From Spongiimicrobium salis (GTDB taxonomy: Bacteria > Bacteroidota > Bacteroidia > Flavobacteriales > Flavobacteriaceae): a DNA stretch of 64,000 nucleotides. The first letter of the stretch is position 1. Each line of letters begins with the position of its first letter. Location: positions 434,001 through 498,000 of the forward strand of contig NZ_JBHEQA010000003.1 of NCBI RefSeq assembly GCF_043678055.1, in the 5' to 3' direction. A program made the translations under genes and the position numbers. This document shows positions 42,669-52,496 of the stretch, in pieces. The notes under the pieces were generated by a model that did not search any database, was not told the origin of the DNA, and was given only the letters and a program-made list of their open reading frames with translations.

Positions 42669-45398
42669 TGAATTGTTTCTTTCATGTTGAGAAACTAATA
42701 TTTTTACATTTGAGTTATTACTTATCTCTTTCACAGTATGAGAAATTATTTTTGCTTTTGGATTATATAATTCATGAGTTGATAAGTTTTCAATGTACTC
42801 TTGATAACTATTCCAAAGTTGATTAAAATTATCTGCCCTCGAATAAATCATCATAAAGTTTCTATCCAAACCATTAGTGTCATAATCAACCAACAATTTA
42901 TTTAGATGTTCTATAACAGTTTTGTTTTGTAATGAAAAAGAACTCAAATTCATAGCCTCAAGTATTGATATTGGTTGGTTTCTACTATTTCTAATCATAA
43001 TATCCAATTCGCCACTATATTTTTTTGAACGACCACTTCTTGTTTGGTCCGAAACACTATATCCTATTGCTCTTAGTTGGTCAGTAAAGTTATCAGTAAC
43101 TAAATCTTCAAATCTATAGCTATACTTCCTTTCTAACACTCTTGAAGAAATCTCTATTAAATGTAAGATCAAACTTTCTTTATTGTAATTATGGTCTACA
43201 TTTGAATCTTTATATTCTATGTCATATGGACCGATTAAGTTTTGAAGATTTACATTTAACAAACTGTCTTGACACCTAACATCTTTTAATTTATGTTTTC
43301 TTGCTTTTTCAAGATAACTAAACTCAAACATAAATGGTGTGTCTGTTTTTGAACAATTTTCGCAATTACATTGAATTTTTGTCGAATGATATGGATTATT
43401 TAAAGTTAAATTAATTATATCAAGTTCTCTTTTAAGAATACCTAAAAGAACAGCTTTAGAATCACCTGAAACAGTCATTTTAATAGTTCTAGTATATTTA
43501 TTACCAGTAATTAACCCTATTGAATCATTGTGTTTTATGTAAATTCCATTTTTCCAATAAAAATCTTCAAGTAATGAGTCTTTTAGCCTAACAATTAATC
43601 TTGGTATTATACCGGCAGGCATAAAATCATAAACATAAGACATACTTAAAGGTTCATTAAATGGAATTTCAATTTCCCTATGCAAGTTTGGTTTCAATAA
43701 TTCTGGAATGATATATTCACTATTGTTAATTTCAAAACATAACTCAAATTTTTTCATTAACTCAATTATGTAGGTTTGTTCAATTGAGTTAAATGTAGTT
43801 AGTTTCTTTTCAACAAGATTCAGTTTAAACTTCCCTAGGCCATTAATTATTTCTTTCAAGTCTAAAATCTTATAAACAGAATTGGTAACCCAGTCAGGTT
43901 TCAAAAAGACTATATGCTTAAGAATAAAATTGTCGTAAAAATGAAGAAACACACCTAAATCATGAAAGTACCTACTAAGGTGTTGAGAATCAGTTTTACT
44001 TAAACCGTGATTATTACAGATTTCTACATATTTATTATAATCAATATAATTATTATCTAATTTTTCAAGTTCATTTCTTACTTGACTCCAGACTTCTGGT
44101 AGTTTATCTCCAATATGTGGAAGGTTTACTATATTTTGTTTGATTGTATTTGTTAAAGACTCAATATTTTCACCAGATTTTGCACTTACTTTAATGAATG
44201 AAATAATATTAGGGAATTTTTCTCGTAATGAAATCTCATCTATTTCTTTTGTTCTTTCATCTATCTTGTTCAGGACAACAACAACAGGTGAGGAATTACT
44301 TAATATTTGAATAATATTTAACCAATAATCAAATGAAATTGAATCTTCATCTTTTCGAGCTTCCCAAACAAATAAATAGATTGACCTTTTGGTTAGAAAA
44401 AATTGATGAGTTGAGTGATAAATTTCCTGTCCTCCAAAATCCCATGCATTTAATTTGATTAAGCCTTGTTCAACATCCTCAATTGGTAAATTCCATTTTA
44501 AAATATCTATACCTTCAGTTGTCGTTGTTTCAGGAGAATCTCCTTTTATTAGTTTATTTATTAAATACGTTTTCCCGACACCTCCATGACCAACTATTAA
44601 TAACTTAGCTTCATTTAATCTTACCGAAGCTCCATAATGAAGGTAATAATTCAATATAGCTTTTAAACCTTGGTTTGAAATCTCAATAGGTGGCTGACCA
44701 ATTGGGTTACCATTAATTGAAAGCTTATTGAGTTTTATTAAATTTTTGAATGATTTTGGAAGTGTCGCAATATTGTTTCCTATTAAATTTAATTCCCTTA
44801 ATTCAGTTAACTCACCAATTTCTTCGGGTAATTCAGTGATATTATTATAACTAAGGTCTAAAGTTTTAAGTGATTTTAAGTTTTTAATAGATTCAGGAAG
44901 GTCATGAATACTGTTAGACGATAGATTGATAATTTTTATTTGTTCTAATATTAGTGATTTAGGGAATTTCTCTATATTATTGTCCGATAGATTTATATCC
45001 AATAGATTATTAAAATTTGAATAATCTATTCTCATTTTACCAATGTTATTATTAGATAAATCTATTTTTTCTATAGAATCAGATAGAGATTGTATTCCAA
45101 TTAAATCAGTTACTCTATTTCCTTTAAAATTCAAATATTTTAAATTCGCACAATTTTTTAAAATTTCAGGGAACAGTATGAATTTGTTATTACTTAAGTT
45201 TAAACTTTCCAATTTTGTAAAGTTTTTAAAAAAATCTGGCAATTCTGTAAGTCGATTATTATAGAGATTCAAAAACTTAAGCCTTTCAAATTTTTCAAGG
45301 TCAAATGGAAGTGTTCTTAGTTTTCCATTTTCCAATCTTAATTCTTTAACTTTATTTGGATTTTTTTGGTTTAGTTTTCTTAATAAATCAGGTTTCAT
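42630..45398 (-). CDS. Roco protein: LRR - Roc GTPase - COR, with PD-(D/E)xK-like C-terminus
   Basis: 922 residues. About 10-255 are leucine-rich repeats of 22-24 residues (LKTLDLSYNNITELPEEIGE). The Roc GTPase follows with P-loop IVGHGGVGKTYL, switch DFGGQEIYH and NKID, then the COR dimerisation region. A Cys-rich insert (IQCNCENCSKTDTPF) may bind metal. The end (about 765-830) has RSGRSKKYSGELDIMI and PISILEAMNL, which resembles a PD-(D/E)xK nuclease core G-E-L-D...I-x-E-A, with the usual Lys missing from the ExK position. Such domain combinations suggest an immune-type sensor with an effector. AT-rich sequence and flanking repeats suggest transfer. Confidence 0.85.
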   Translation of the reverse strand: MKPDLLRKLNQKNPNKVKELRLENGKLRTLPFDLEKFERLKFLNLYNNRLTELPDFFKNFTKLESLNLSNNKFILFPEILKNCANLKYLNFKGNRVTDLIGIQSLSDSIEKIDLSNNNIGKMRIDYSNFNNLLDINLSDNNIEKFPKSLILEQIKIINLSSNSIHDLPESIKNLKSLKTLDLSYNNITELPEEIGELTELRELNLIGNNIATLPKSFKNLIKLNKLSINGNPIGQPPIEISNQGLKAILNYYLHYGASVRLNEAKLLIVGHGGVGKTYLINKLIKGDSPETTTTEGIDILKWNLPIEDVEQGLIKLNAWDFGGQEIYHSTHQFFLTKRSIYLFVWEARKDEDSISFDYWLNIIQILSNSSPVVVVLNKIDERTKEIDEISLREKFPNIISFIKVSAKSGENIESLTNTIKQNIVNLPHIGDKLPEVWSQVRNELEKLDNNYIDYNKYVEICNNHGLSKTDSQHLSRYFHDLGVFLHFYDNFILKHIVFLKPDWVTNSVYKILDLKEIINGLGKFKLNLVEKKLTTFNSIEQTYIIELMKKFELCFEINNSEYIIPELLKPNLHREIEIPFNEPLSMSYVYDFMPAGIIPRLIVRLKDSLLEDFYWKNGIYIKHNDSIGLITGNKYTRTIKMTVSGDSKAVLLGILKRELDIINLTLNNPYHSTKIQCNCENCSKTDTPFMFEFSYLEKARKHKLKDVRCQDSLLNVNLQNLIGPYDIEYKDSNVDHNYNKESLILHLIEISSRVLERKYSYRFEDLVTDNFTDQLRAIGYSVSDQTRSGRSKKYSGELDIMIRNSRNQPISILEAMNLSSFSLQNKTVIEHLNKLLVDYDTNGLDRNFMMIYSRADNFNQLWNSYQEYIENLSTHELYNPKAKIISHTVKEISNNSNVKILVSQHERNNSLTEVYHYVINIK

Positions 45399-45428
45399 TT
45401 ATTTTTTATTTCTTTAGTAATCTCTAAT

Positions 45429-45438
45429 GTTTGCCAAC
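45429..45438. repeat. Inverted repeat flanking the Roco gene, 5' copy
   Basis: GTTTGCCAAC, inverse of the copy at 42619-42628. The following 120 bases (CGGTCTCGGCTATGAGTAG onward) resemble a dispersed intergenic sequence I associate with flavobacterial accessory genes; this is recollection, not a search. Confidence 0.45.
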
Positions 45439-45569
45439 GGTCTCGGCTATGAGTAGTTGCGTGGGTTAGTATTTAACTTCGTAAGTACACACCAAACTGA
45501 AAATTCGCGAGGATTTTCAAAAGTAGGCAAGAACAAGCAATTACTTATTGCCATTGTTGCGGTGCGTTT

Positions 45570-46577
45570 TTATTTCATATATTTTGACAAATTCTCAAAA
45601 AAAGAAGATGTTTGTCTTAAAATTTCGAGGTCAGTTTCAGAAATTCCATCAGGATGAAAATGCATAACATCATTTCGAATTCTTCTTATTTCATCTAATC
45701 GTTTGATGAATGTCGAACGGTCAATATTTAAGTTCATTACCTCCCAATTTTCGGGATTTTCCATAAGTCTTATGTATTCTCCAAATGTTAAATCCGAAAT
45801 TGATTCTACTTTTCTTGATGATTCGTCTTCTACACTAATTTCTTTTAGTTTTTCTTCTGAAAATTTTCCATTAAGTAATTTTCGGATGTGATTTTCAATT
45901 TGTTCTAAAATCAAAAAAGGTTCTGAAATAGTTATAAACTGCTCGCTAATGTCAGTTGATGTTACAAGTCCACAGATACAGTTTTTTTCGTCTCTGACTA
46001 GAACAACTTCTTTGTTTATTATAATTTTAACTGCATCAAAAATTGACATTTCGTGAGTGATTTCGGTCACATCTTTTTTCATAAAATCACGCACTAAAGT
46101 CTTGTCTCCTCCGTGTATTAAATTATTTCCGATTGTTTCCCAAGTAATTATTCCATCAACTTTATAATCGGTACTCATGACAGGCAGTTGCGAATAATCG
46201 TGCATTAACATTAATGTGGTTGCTTCTTGAAGAGTACAATCCATATGAACCTTTACAGGCTTTCTATTTGCAGAAGGTAAGAGCCTTACTCTTGAAACTG
46301 GGTCATATTCATTGATTTCTTTTTCAATTTCAGAAGTTTCTTGCTTCTTTGAAGTTTTTGGTCTTTTCTTTAATGAAACTTGAGTGTCCATATAAACACT
46401 TAAAAAATCGGGTGACGTGAATAAATCATTTTGTTGAAAAAAATGCTTCATTCTCATTACATTATACTTTGTTCTTTTTTCAAACCCAAAGCTGTAAAGA
46501 AGTTGACGAGGCGAAATTTTTATTCCTTCGCTTTTGTCAACTTGATTAATTTTCTCTAATAGTTCTTTTTTTGTCAT
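45570..46577 (-). CDS. CBS-pair protein with HEPN-like C-terminal domain
   Basis: 335 residues. After a 60-residue basic N-terminus, two CBS motifs (MDCTLQEATTLMLMHDYSQL and EMSIFDAVKIIINKEVVLV) form a Bateman module that could bind an adenine nucleotide. The C-terminus contains FIKRLDEIRRIRNDVMHFHP; R-N-D-V-M-H fits the R-x4-H signature of HEPN/Swt1-type RNase domains. Sensor plus possible RNase, encoded next to the Roco and STAND genes, suggests a defence role. I do not know a named family for the whole protein. Confidence 0.7.
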   Translation of the reverse strand: MTKKELLEKINQVDKSEGIKISPRQLLYSFGFEKRTKYNVMRMKHFFQQNDLFTSPDFLSVYMDTQVSLKKRPKTSKKQETSEIEKEINEYDPVSRVRLLPSANRKPVKVHMDCTLQEATTLMLMHDYSQLPVMSTDYKVDGIITWETIGNNLIHGGDKTLVRDFMKKDVTEITHEMSIFDAVKIIINKEVVLVRDEKNCICGLVTSTDISEQFITISEPFLILEQIENHIRKLLNGKFSEEKLKEISVEDESSRKVESISDLTFGEYIRLMENPENWEVMNLNIDRSTFIKRLDEIRRIRNDVMHFHPDGISETDLEILRQTSSFFENLSKYMK

Positions 46578-46857
46578 ATGTTTTTCTCAAATGCACCACA
46601 ACTCATTATATAACCCCTTTTATACTTTTTTATCCATCCAGAATACCGGCTACCATCCCTTTTAATATTATCATATCCCAAAACACACCTTATACCACAT
46701 CACCCCTCCCTCTCCTATTAACACCATCCGAATATAACCGATTTACCGCAAAACTAGAACGTCTTTTCTTACCATTGATACAGAATTCCGTACAATTCAC
46801 ACAACTTTACTCCAGAACAGCGAAAACAGGAGGTGTTTACGTCTTCCAATTGTGGCA

Positions 46858-47937
46858 CTAATCCGAACAGCTAAAGGACTGTGTATAGGTACCACTGCTC
46901 CTAGAGGATTCCCGACGAAAGAAGGACTCTTCCCGATAATTGTCCTGCCAAGAGTAGACCCCTGTATTGTTTTTGGAATTGAAACGTTTGGAAGTCACTT
47001 TTTTGGTGACGGATTTGGCCTCATCAGTACCGGTCCATTCCATTCCTGTTGAAGAATTTGCATAGAAATACAGCACCTTATTTTGGGTCTTTACATTGGT
47101 TTCTGTAGTGGAATAAGGCTCCACCGTCCACCAGCCGGAGGTGATCCAATCTTCATTATCGTCTTGATAATTGATGGCCACATAGATTTTTTCGGAACAG
47201 CTGTTTTTTAAACTCACATTGAGGTACTCTTTGGTTTCGTCACAAGAAAAGGATTGGGTATAGGTACCACTGGAGGTTGAAGATTCCCTGTGAAAGAATT
47301 TTTCTTCCCGATAGTTGTCGTCCCAGGAATAAACGCCGCTATTGTTTTTGGAATCGAATTTTTCGGAAGTTACTTTTTTGGTCACGGATTCGGAATCTTC
47401 CTCCCCGGTCCATTCTTTCCCCTCAGAGGAATTGGCATAAAAATAAAGATGGGGGTTTTGGGTCTTTACATTGGTCACTTTAGTGGAATACGGTTCTACG
47501 GTCCACCAGCCCGAGGTCATCCAGTCGTCATTGTCGTCCTGATAATTGATGGCCACAAATATTTTTTCGGAACAGTCGTTTTTAAGGGTCACCCCTAAAT
47601 ACTCCGTATAGTTGGTGGTATTGGGTGGTGGGGATATGGTCCGGCTCGGACTAGAACTCGGTGGCGGTGGCGGCGGTTTGCTCACGACTTCTTTTCGCAC
47701 CGCCTGCCGCACCGAACTAAAAAAGACTTGTCGTACTACAAAGCCTACCAAGATCAACGAGAGGACAATAGCCAACCAAAGCAGCTTGCCTATAAAATAG
47801 CCCACGGCACCTCCGATCAAGGCCACGACAATGGCCACCCCAATATCATTGGTATCCGAATAACACCATAGTCCGCCCCCAATGGCTCCTACCCAGCCAA
47901 AAAAGGAGGCAAATTGTTCTTGTTTTGAGCTACTCAT
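46858..47937 (-). CDS. Membrane protein with two tandem DUF1036-like domains
   Basis: About 359 residues from the ATG at 47937 (MSSSKQEQFASFFGWVG). The upstream 61 codons overlap a direct-repeat element and are unlikely to be translated. Two membrane segments (about 15-75) and a proline-rich linker (PPPPPPSSSPSRT) precede two copies of a domain of about 125 residues. Each runs VSLKNSCSEKIYVAINYQDD, W-x-TSGWWTVEPYST and YFYANSS, matching DUF1036. The C-terminal half is probably periplasmic or outside the membrane. Function unknown. Confidence 0.78.
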   Translation of the reverse strand: MSSSKQEQFASFFGWVGAIGGGLWCYSDTNDIGVAIVVALIGGAVGYFIGKLLWLAIVLSLILVGFVVRQVFFSSVRQAVRKEVVSKPPPPPPSSSPSRTISPPPNTTNYTEYLGVTLKNDCSEKIFVAINYQDDNDDWMTSGWWTVEPYSTKVTNVKTQNPHLYFYANSSEGKEWTGEEDSESVTKKVTSEKFDSKNNSGVYSWDDNYREEKFFHRESSTSSGTYTQSFSCDETKEYLNVSLKNSCSEKIYVAINYQDDNEDWITSGWWTVEPYSTTETNVKTQNKVLYFYANSSTGMEWTGTDEAKSVTKKVTSKRFNSKNNTGVYSWQDNYREESFFRRESSRSSGTYTQSFSCSD

Positions 47938-48023
47938 AAGGTCGATTTTTGGTTGATCACCACATTTCGCCAAGGCTTCCATACGGTGTTTCTTCCCAAA
48001 AGTACGGGCTTCCCCTTTGATTT

Positions 48024-48127
48024 TTTTACGGGATTCCATAACACCAAGCGAGAAGCGAAAGCTTCCCAAAAATTCCCCCAAACGCATTGCTATGTAAATT
48101 CTTGTTTTTGAAGAAAACAAAATGGCC
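48024..48127. repeat. Direct repeat, left copy (udk 5' region-like)
   Basis: It aligns over about 100 bases with 52400-52496: TTTTACGG...CCATAA...CCA, then the identical 18-base AGCTTCCCAAAAATTCCC (48060-48077), then ATGTAAATTC, TTTTTGAA and AAATGGCC. It ends at the point equivalent to the udk start codon but continues with unrelated sequence. Confidence 0.7.
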
Positions 48128-48233
48128 TATGACCTAAAGGGAAAGCAATTAGGAACTGGATGGTTTTTGAAACATCTCCCTCATTACTACCCTTGTATGA
48201 ATATCCATATGAACGCTGTTTTAGGAAGATGGA

Positions 48234-51200
48234 TTAAATTGAATCTATTAGACCTTCCATATTCTTAATGGATTGTCGTAAAAGCAATGGGGTTATGATG
48301 TCCTTAGAACTTTTTGCTTCAATGGCCTTATTTACAAAGAATCTCATCTTATTAAGTTTTCTGGAAAATGCAATAATGATTTGTCTGCGATCTTCGTTAA
48401 TTACACGAACATCACTAAACCGGTATTCTTCATTTGCTATCGCCACCTGACCATTTCTAAATACGATCAATTGTGCCGAAAAGACACTGTCTTTGAACAA
48501 AATTGTATCGCACTGAAAGATGGCCTTATCTTCATTAATTTCAATGAGTTCCATCGGTCTTACCTCAAGCGTCTCTTTGTCCGATTCCAAGGTTAAATAA
48601 TGCTTGGAAACGTTATCCAGGATGACAAAATGCCCGTGCCGGCCACTGACCACGGAGAAAAAGAATCGGATATATTTGCGACACATTCCTTCATTAAAAA
48701 TGATATCGTGCGCCAAACTATAGATAGCTTGATTACTTCCATCCAACTGTAGTTTGTTTTTAGCATCTGAAATGTAATAGGAAGGAGCACTTTGTCCATC
48801 CGTATATGATTCGATCAAATAATTGTTTTGATAGAAAGGAAGATCATATACTTTCTCCGTTTTGGAATACGACTTTTTCGCGTCCATTAATTCACATTCA
48901 ATGTCCACATAGCGTTTCAAATTAACAGTACTTGCTGCAACAATAAAGTCTTGCAGGAGATCGATCTCAAACTGAAAATTGGGGTAAACACTATCTACGT
49001 TTAATTTTTTAAGGAAACTCGTAGCGAGGTTTCTGTTTTTTTCCGGGATTTCCGACTCATACCTGAATCCACTTTTTTCAAACTCTAGTTTTTCATTTTC
49101 CAGGACCACAACTCCACTAGGGTCAATTACAATTTCACAGGAGAAAACCGAATTTTTGAAAACCAGAAAACCGCACTTCAACCTAATATGTTCATCTGGA
49201 GAATCAACAATTTGAAGCGGTTTTAATTCCTGCATCAATTCCATAGGGAGCTCCTTTCCATAATAATTGGAACTCCAGTATAAATCTTCTTCTTCTTCCA
49301 AAAGAATAAAACGACCATGCCGTCCTGAGGTGAAATCAAAAAACAGTCGAACATACAGAGCCGCATGTTCTTTTGATAATTTAAAATGCGTTTTGGACAG
49401 GTTATAGAATGCGGCATTGGTCCCATCTGGGAAATAGCAGTTCTCGTCTTTAATAATACAAAATGTAGAAAAATTGGTATACTTTATTTTAATCAGAAAA
49501 GCATTTTCACCCCAGAAAGGGAGATAGAACATCAATACGTCCCTACATTCTTCGGTATCTATCCCAATAATAATCTTCGATAAAATGGCATAGGCGTTAG
49601 CATAATTATCGCCCTTGGGGTCGGCCTGCTCCAATCCCCTTGTTCGAACATTGAATTCCGAAAATGATCGGATTTCCTTAATTCTCTTTTCAAGGGGGAA
49701 ATCCATGTTTTCATTATTAGAGGCCGCAAAATCCAACAGTGGCAATAGGCTATAATGATGTGATCCATACAAGTGTTCTGTATAGGTAATATAATTACGC
49801 AAGGCCGTGCTTCTTCCATGCGCTATACCCTGTATGTACTTAAGAACAAAATCATATATTCTACTATTTTCCGATCTTTCGAATAGAAAATAATTCAACA
49901 ACCTCACATTATTGCTAAAGTCTTCTTTCTTAAAGAAACTTTCAATGCCCTCCGTACTGATTTTATGTTTTAAAATATCAAACTCAACGCTGCGTTTAAA
50001 GGGATGGGCGCCAAGTTTGTTTGCATTAAAAATGTCTACAGCCTCTAAGCAATCTTGAATTCCACCTACATCCCCTGCCTTTAATTTGGACGACCCTACA
50101 CAGCTTAAGGCCACAGCATAATTTTTTGATCTCGTAGCCTTGTTATCTTTCTCCAAGGACTTAATGTGTGCGTCCAAAGCAGTTTCATATAACTTAACGG
50201 AAGAAAAATAATTCCCTAATCTATTGTAATATACCCCTTCCTCACTTTCGGCATTCTCCTCAGATTGATCTACTTCGCACAACTGTTTATAGATTGATGA
50301 AATTGCCAATCCTTTTTTCCCAATAATGGAATACAAATCGGACAATACCAAATCGAAATTACATTTGGATTTATGATCCAAAATATAATTCAAGGCATTT
50401 CTGTATTGCCCATCATCAATTAAAGCTTCGGCATAATTACTCATGATTATAGGCAAATTATCCTGAACAACGCCTTCCAATTGCTTTTCCCCTTCCATTT
50501 TTTCAAGATTTACAATCCTTGAAAAATGTTCTCGATAAATACTTAAAACGGCTTTAAAGTCCCTGTACAAAGATGAAATATGCAATTGAAAATAATTAAG
50601 GACCAGGCTTTCTTTTTGACCCTTTGAAAAACTTTTCAGAAGGATATCACAAAAATCCATGACCATCTGAAGATTTAAGGATTTCTCTACCAATTCTGAA
50701 TGGAAAAGAGTGCTTACAAAGTTAAAGGCTGCATATGTATCACTATTATTCCAATGATAAAACAATTCTTTTGCCTGTGTTTCAAATTCTTCGCTAAACA
50801 GCTTCTTGTCGAGGGATTCATCTACACCTATACGATAGAAATCGGCCATAGCCAAATGTACTTCATGATAATCGTCCATATCTGCCCGCGAAAAATCATC
50901 CAATAAATGATTCCTCAAAAGACTGTGAATCACATATTCCTCATTATGGGACTGAAATTCAAAATAGGATTCAGATACAATAGACTCAAAATTCAATGTT
51001 CTTTCAAAGAAACCTTCTTTCCTTAAATGCTTAAATACCTCCTTTGAAAAGCTTCTTGGAACAGCTACATAACGTAATCTTCGCTCGGCTTCCTCTCCAA
51101 TATGTTTTACAAACCGGATATGAATTTCTTTTGGATTGTTTCCGAAGAAATCCATCCGAATAGGTTTGCCTTCATTTTTCAGATCCTCATAGATTTTCAC

Positions 51201-52172
51201 TTGCAAATCCAAATAATACGGGAGCCCTTCACTAGAGGTAATGATTTTATCCCGAATCTGATGTTCCGGTATTGGGATTTGTTTTAAAAACAGATTACAG
51301 TCTTCTATAGACAAACGTTTTAAGGGCTCCTGGTTGATTAGACTGTCGTATCTTTCATCCAATTCCGCCCATTTTAATTGATCTCTTCCGAAAAGCGTAA
51401 AAAGCACTTTTCCTTCAATAGCTTCAAATAAATCTCTAAACCAACAATCGATATCTATGGCCCCTGTTCCCTGGCGATTATTTTTGTCTTGCCATAATTG
51501 TTCATAGGTGTCGAACAAAATAACGACTCGGGTATCTGCATATTTCTCGTTGGCCAATATACGATTTAGATCATGGGCAAAAGCATGCGGCAACATCTCT
51601 TCCAAGGCCGTAATATCTAAATTGTCAAAATCAAGGCCATTAAGGAATTCCTGGGATTTTTTCAAACGCTTTTCATAATAGCCTTGTCCCAACCCCTTAA
51701 CTCTGTTGAAAATAACTCGTAATCCCGGAATTTCTGAGAGACATTCGTTGGTGATATCCACTACATTGTTGGCCACTTCACTTTCAAAGCGATACATATA
51801 GTTGTATTTCGATTTTACATATTCCGAATTGCTAATAAGCGTCTTGTACTTAAGGAACACTAGATCAAAAGCGATGAATTTCTTTTTTAGCTTTTTCCCC
51901 AATTCTTGTCTCGTATTTTCCAATATTTCGGGCATTTCTCGATGCTCCTTAAAATTAAAATCTGTTAAAGAATACAGTAAACCTTCTCTTTTTTCAATTA
52001 TGGCACTTATAAATTCCCTACACATAGCCGACTTACCCTGACCTCCTGCCCCATGAAGAAAAAAGAGTTCTTTCTCTTCGCCATTCACCAACTTATCTAA
52101 AGCAATTTGGAATATTTCTTTATATTTTTTTCGTCCTGTAAATACTTTATTCGCTTCAAATTTTTTCTGCAT
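48234..52172 (-). CDS. STAND-type P-loop NTPase with helical repeats and two copies of a novel C-terminal domain
   Basis: 1312 residues. The N-terminal NTPase has FFLHGAGGQGKSAMCREFIS (Walker A) and TRVVILFDTYEQLWQ (Walker B), then a winged-helix-like region around 370-430. Residues about 440-800 form TPR-like helical repeats (YYNRLGNYFSSVKLYETALD). The last 400 residues hold two related units, each with F-F-x-x-x-SGRHG-x-F-x-I-L at about 950 and 1177 and a following E-x-P/R-x-MEL and KxSVFS segment. I recognise no family for these. The build is that of a STAND sensor with a C-terminal recognition or effector region. Direct repeats on both sides suggest insertion as a unit. Confidence 0.82.
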   Translation of the reverse strand: MQKKFEANKVFTGRKKYKEIFQIALDKLVNGEEKELFFLHGAGGQGKSAMCREFISAIIEKREGLLYSLTDFNFKEHREMPEILENTRQELGKKLKKKFIAFDLVFLKYKTLISNSEYVKSKYNYMYRFESEVANNVVDITNECLSEIPGLRVIFNRVKGLGQGYYEKRLKKSQEFLNGLDFDNLDITALEEMLPHAFAHDLNRILANEKYADTRVVILFDTYEQLWQDKNNRQGTGAIDIDCWFRDLFEAIEGKVLFTLFGRDQLKWAELDERYDSLINQEPLKRLSIEDCNLFLKQIPIPEHQIRDKIITSSEGLPYYLDLQVKIYEDLKNEGKPIRMDFFGNNPKEIHIRFVKHIGEEAERRLRYVAVPRSFSKEVFKHLRKEGFFERTLNFESIVSESYFEFQSHNEEYVIHSLLRNHLLDDFSRADMDDYHEVHLAMADFYRIGVDESLDKKLFSEEFETQAKELFYHWNNSDTYAAFNFVSTLFHSELVEKSLNLQMVMDFCDILLKSFSKGQKESLVLNYFQLHISSLYRDFKAVLSIYREHFSRIVNLEKMEGEKQLEGVVQDNLPIIMSNYAEALIDDGQYRNALNYILDHKSKCNFDLVLSDLYSIIGKKGLAISSIYKQLCEVDQSEENAESEEGVYYNRLGNYFSSVKLYETALDAHIKSLEKDNKATRSKNYAVALSCVGSSKLKAGDVGGIQDCLEAVDIFNANKLGAHPFKRSVEFDILKHKISTEGIESFFKKEDFSNNVRLLNYFLFERSENSRIYDFVLKYIQGIAHGRSTALRNYITYTEHLYGSHHYSLLPLLDFAASNNENMDFPLEKRIKEIRSFSEFNVRTRGLEQADPKGDNYANAYAILSKIIIGIDTEECRDVLMFYLPFWGENAFLIKIKYTNFSTFCIIKDENCYFPDGTNAAFYNLSKTHFKLSKEHAALYVRLFFDFTSGRHGRFILLEEEEDLYWSSNYYGKELPMELMQELKPLQIVDSPDEHIRLKCGFLVFKNSVFSCEIVIDPSGVVVLENEKLEFEKSGFRYESEIPEKNRNLATSFLKKLNVDSVYPNFQFEIDLLQDFIVAASTVNLKRYVDIECELMDAKKSYSKTEKVYDLPFYQNNYLIESYTDGQSAPSYYISDAKNKLQLDGSNQAIYSLAHDIIFNEGMCRKYIRFFFSVVSGRHGHFVILDNVSKHYLTLESDKETLEVRPMELIEINEDKAIFQCDTILFKDSVFSAQLIVFRNGQVAIANEEYRFSDVRVINEDRRQIIIAFSRKLNKMRFFVNKAIEAKSSKDIITPLLLRQSIKNMEGLIDSI

Positions 52173-52399
52173 AGGATCAAAAATTTAGTTTCTCAATGGC
52201 ATTAGTTTTTATAGGTATTCGCCTTCTGCACAACCTTTTTAGGAAAAAGCAAGATTTCTCTATTCTTTTCCCATAACTAATGGTTGACATACAAGTTAGT
52301 CATAATTCCATAGTACTTTAATTCGCTTCCACATCTATTCTGTCTACACGCTGGGACTGCATCCATGATTTGCTAATGTAACGTACAAATTTTTATCCA
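52173..52399. other. Upstream region of the STAND gene
   Basis: These 227 bases form the first part of a gene-free gap of about 320 bases between the STAND start codon and udk; the udk-proximal part is the direct repeat listed separately. The STAND promoter presumably lies here. I see no clear operator, RNA or terminator. Confidence 0.4.
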
Positions 52400-52496
52400 T
52401 TTTACGGAATCCCATAATTCCAGAACTACAGCTTCCCAAAAATTCCCCTCCGCCATCTCATTGCAAATTCCTATTTTTGAACAAAATAAAATGGCC
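52400..52496. repeat. Direct repeat, right copy (native udk 5' region)
   Basis: This is the likely ancestral copy, because it leads into intact udk. It shares the 18-base core (52430-52447), the AAATTC-TTTTTGAA-AAATGGCC series and the TTTTACGG...CCATAA segment with the left copy at 48024. Confidence 0.7.

Noticed and set aside
47938..48120. N-terminal extension of the DUF1036 protein
   Set aside because: This stretch is part of a direct repeat equal to the non-coding udk upstream region; the ATG at 47937 begins the plausible protein.
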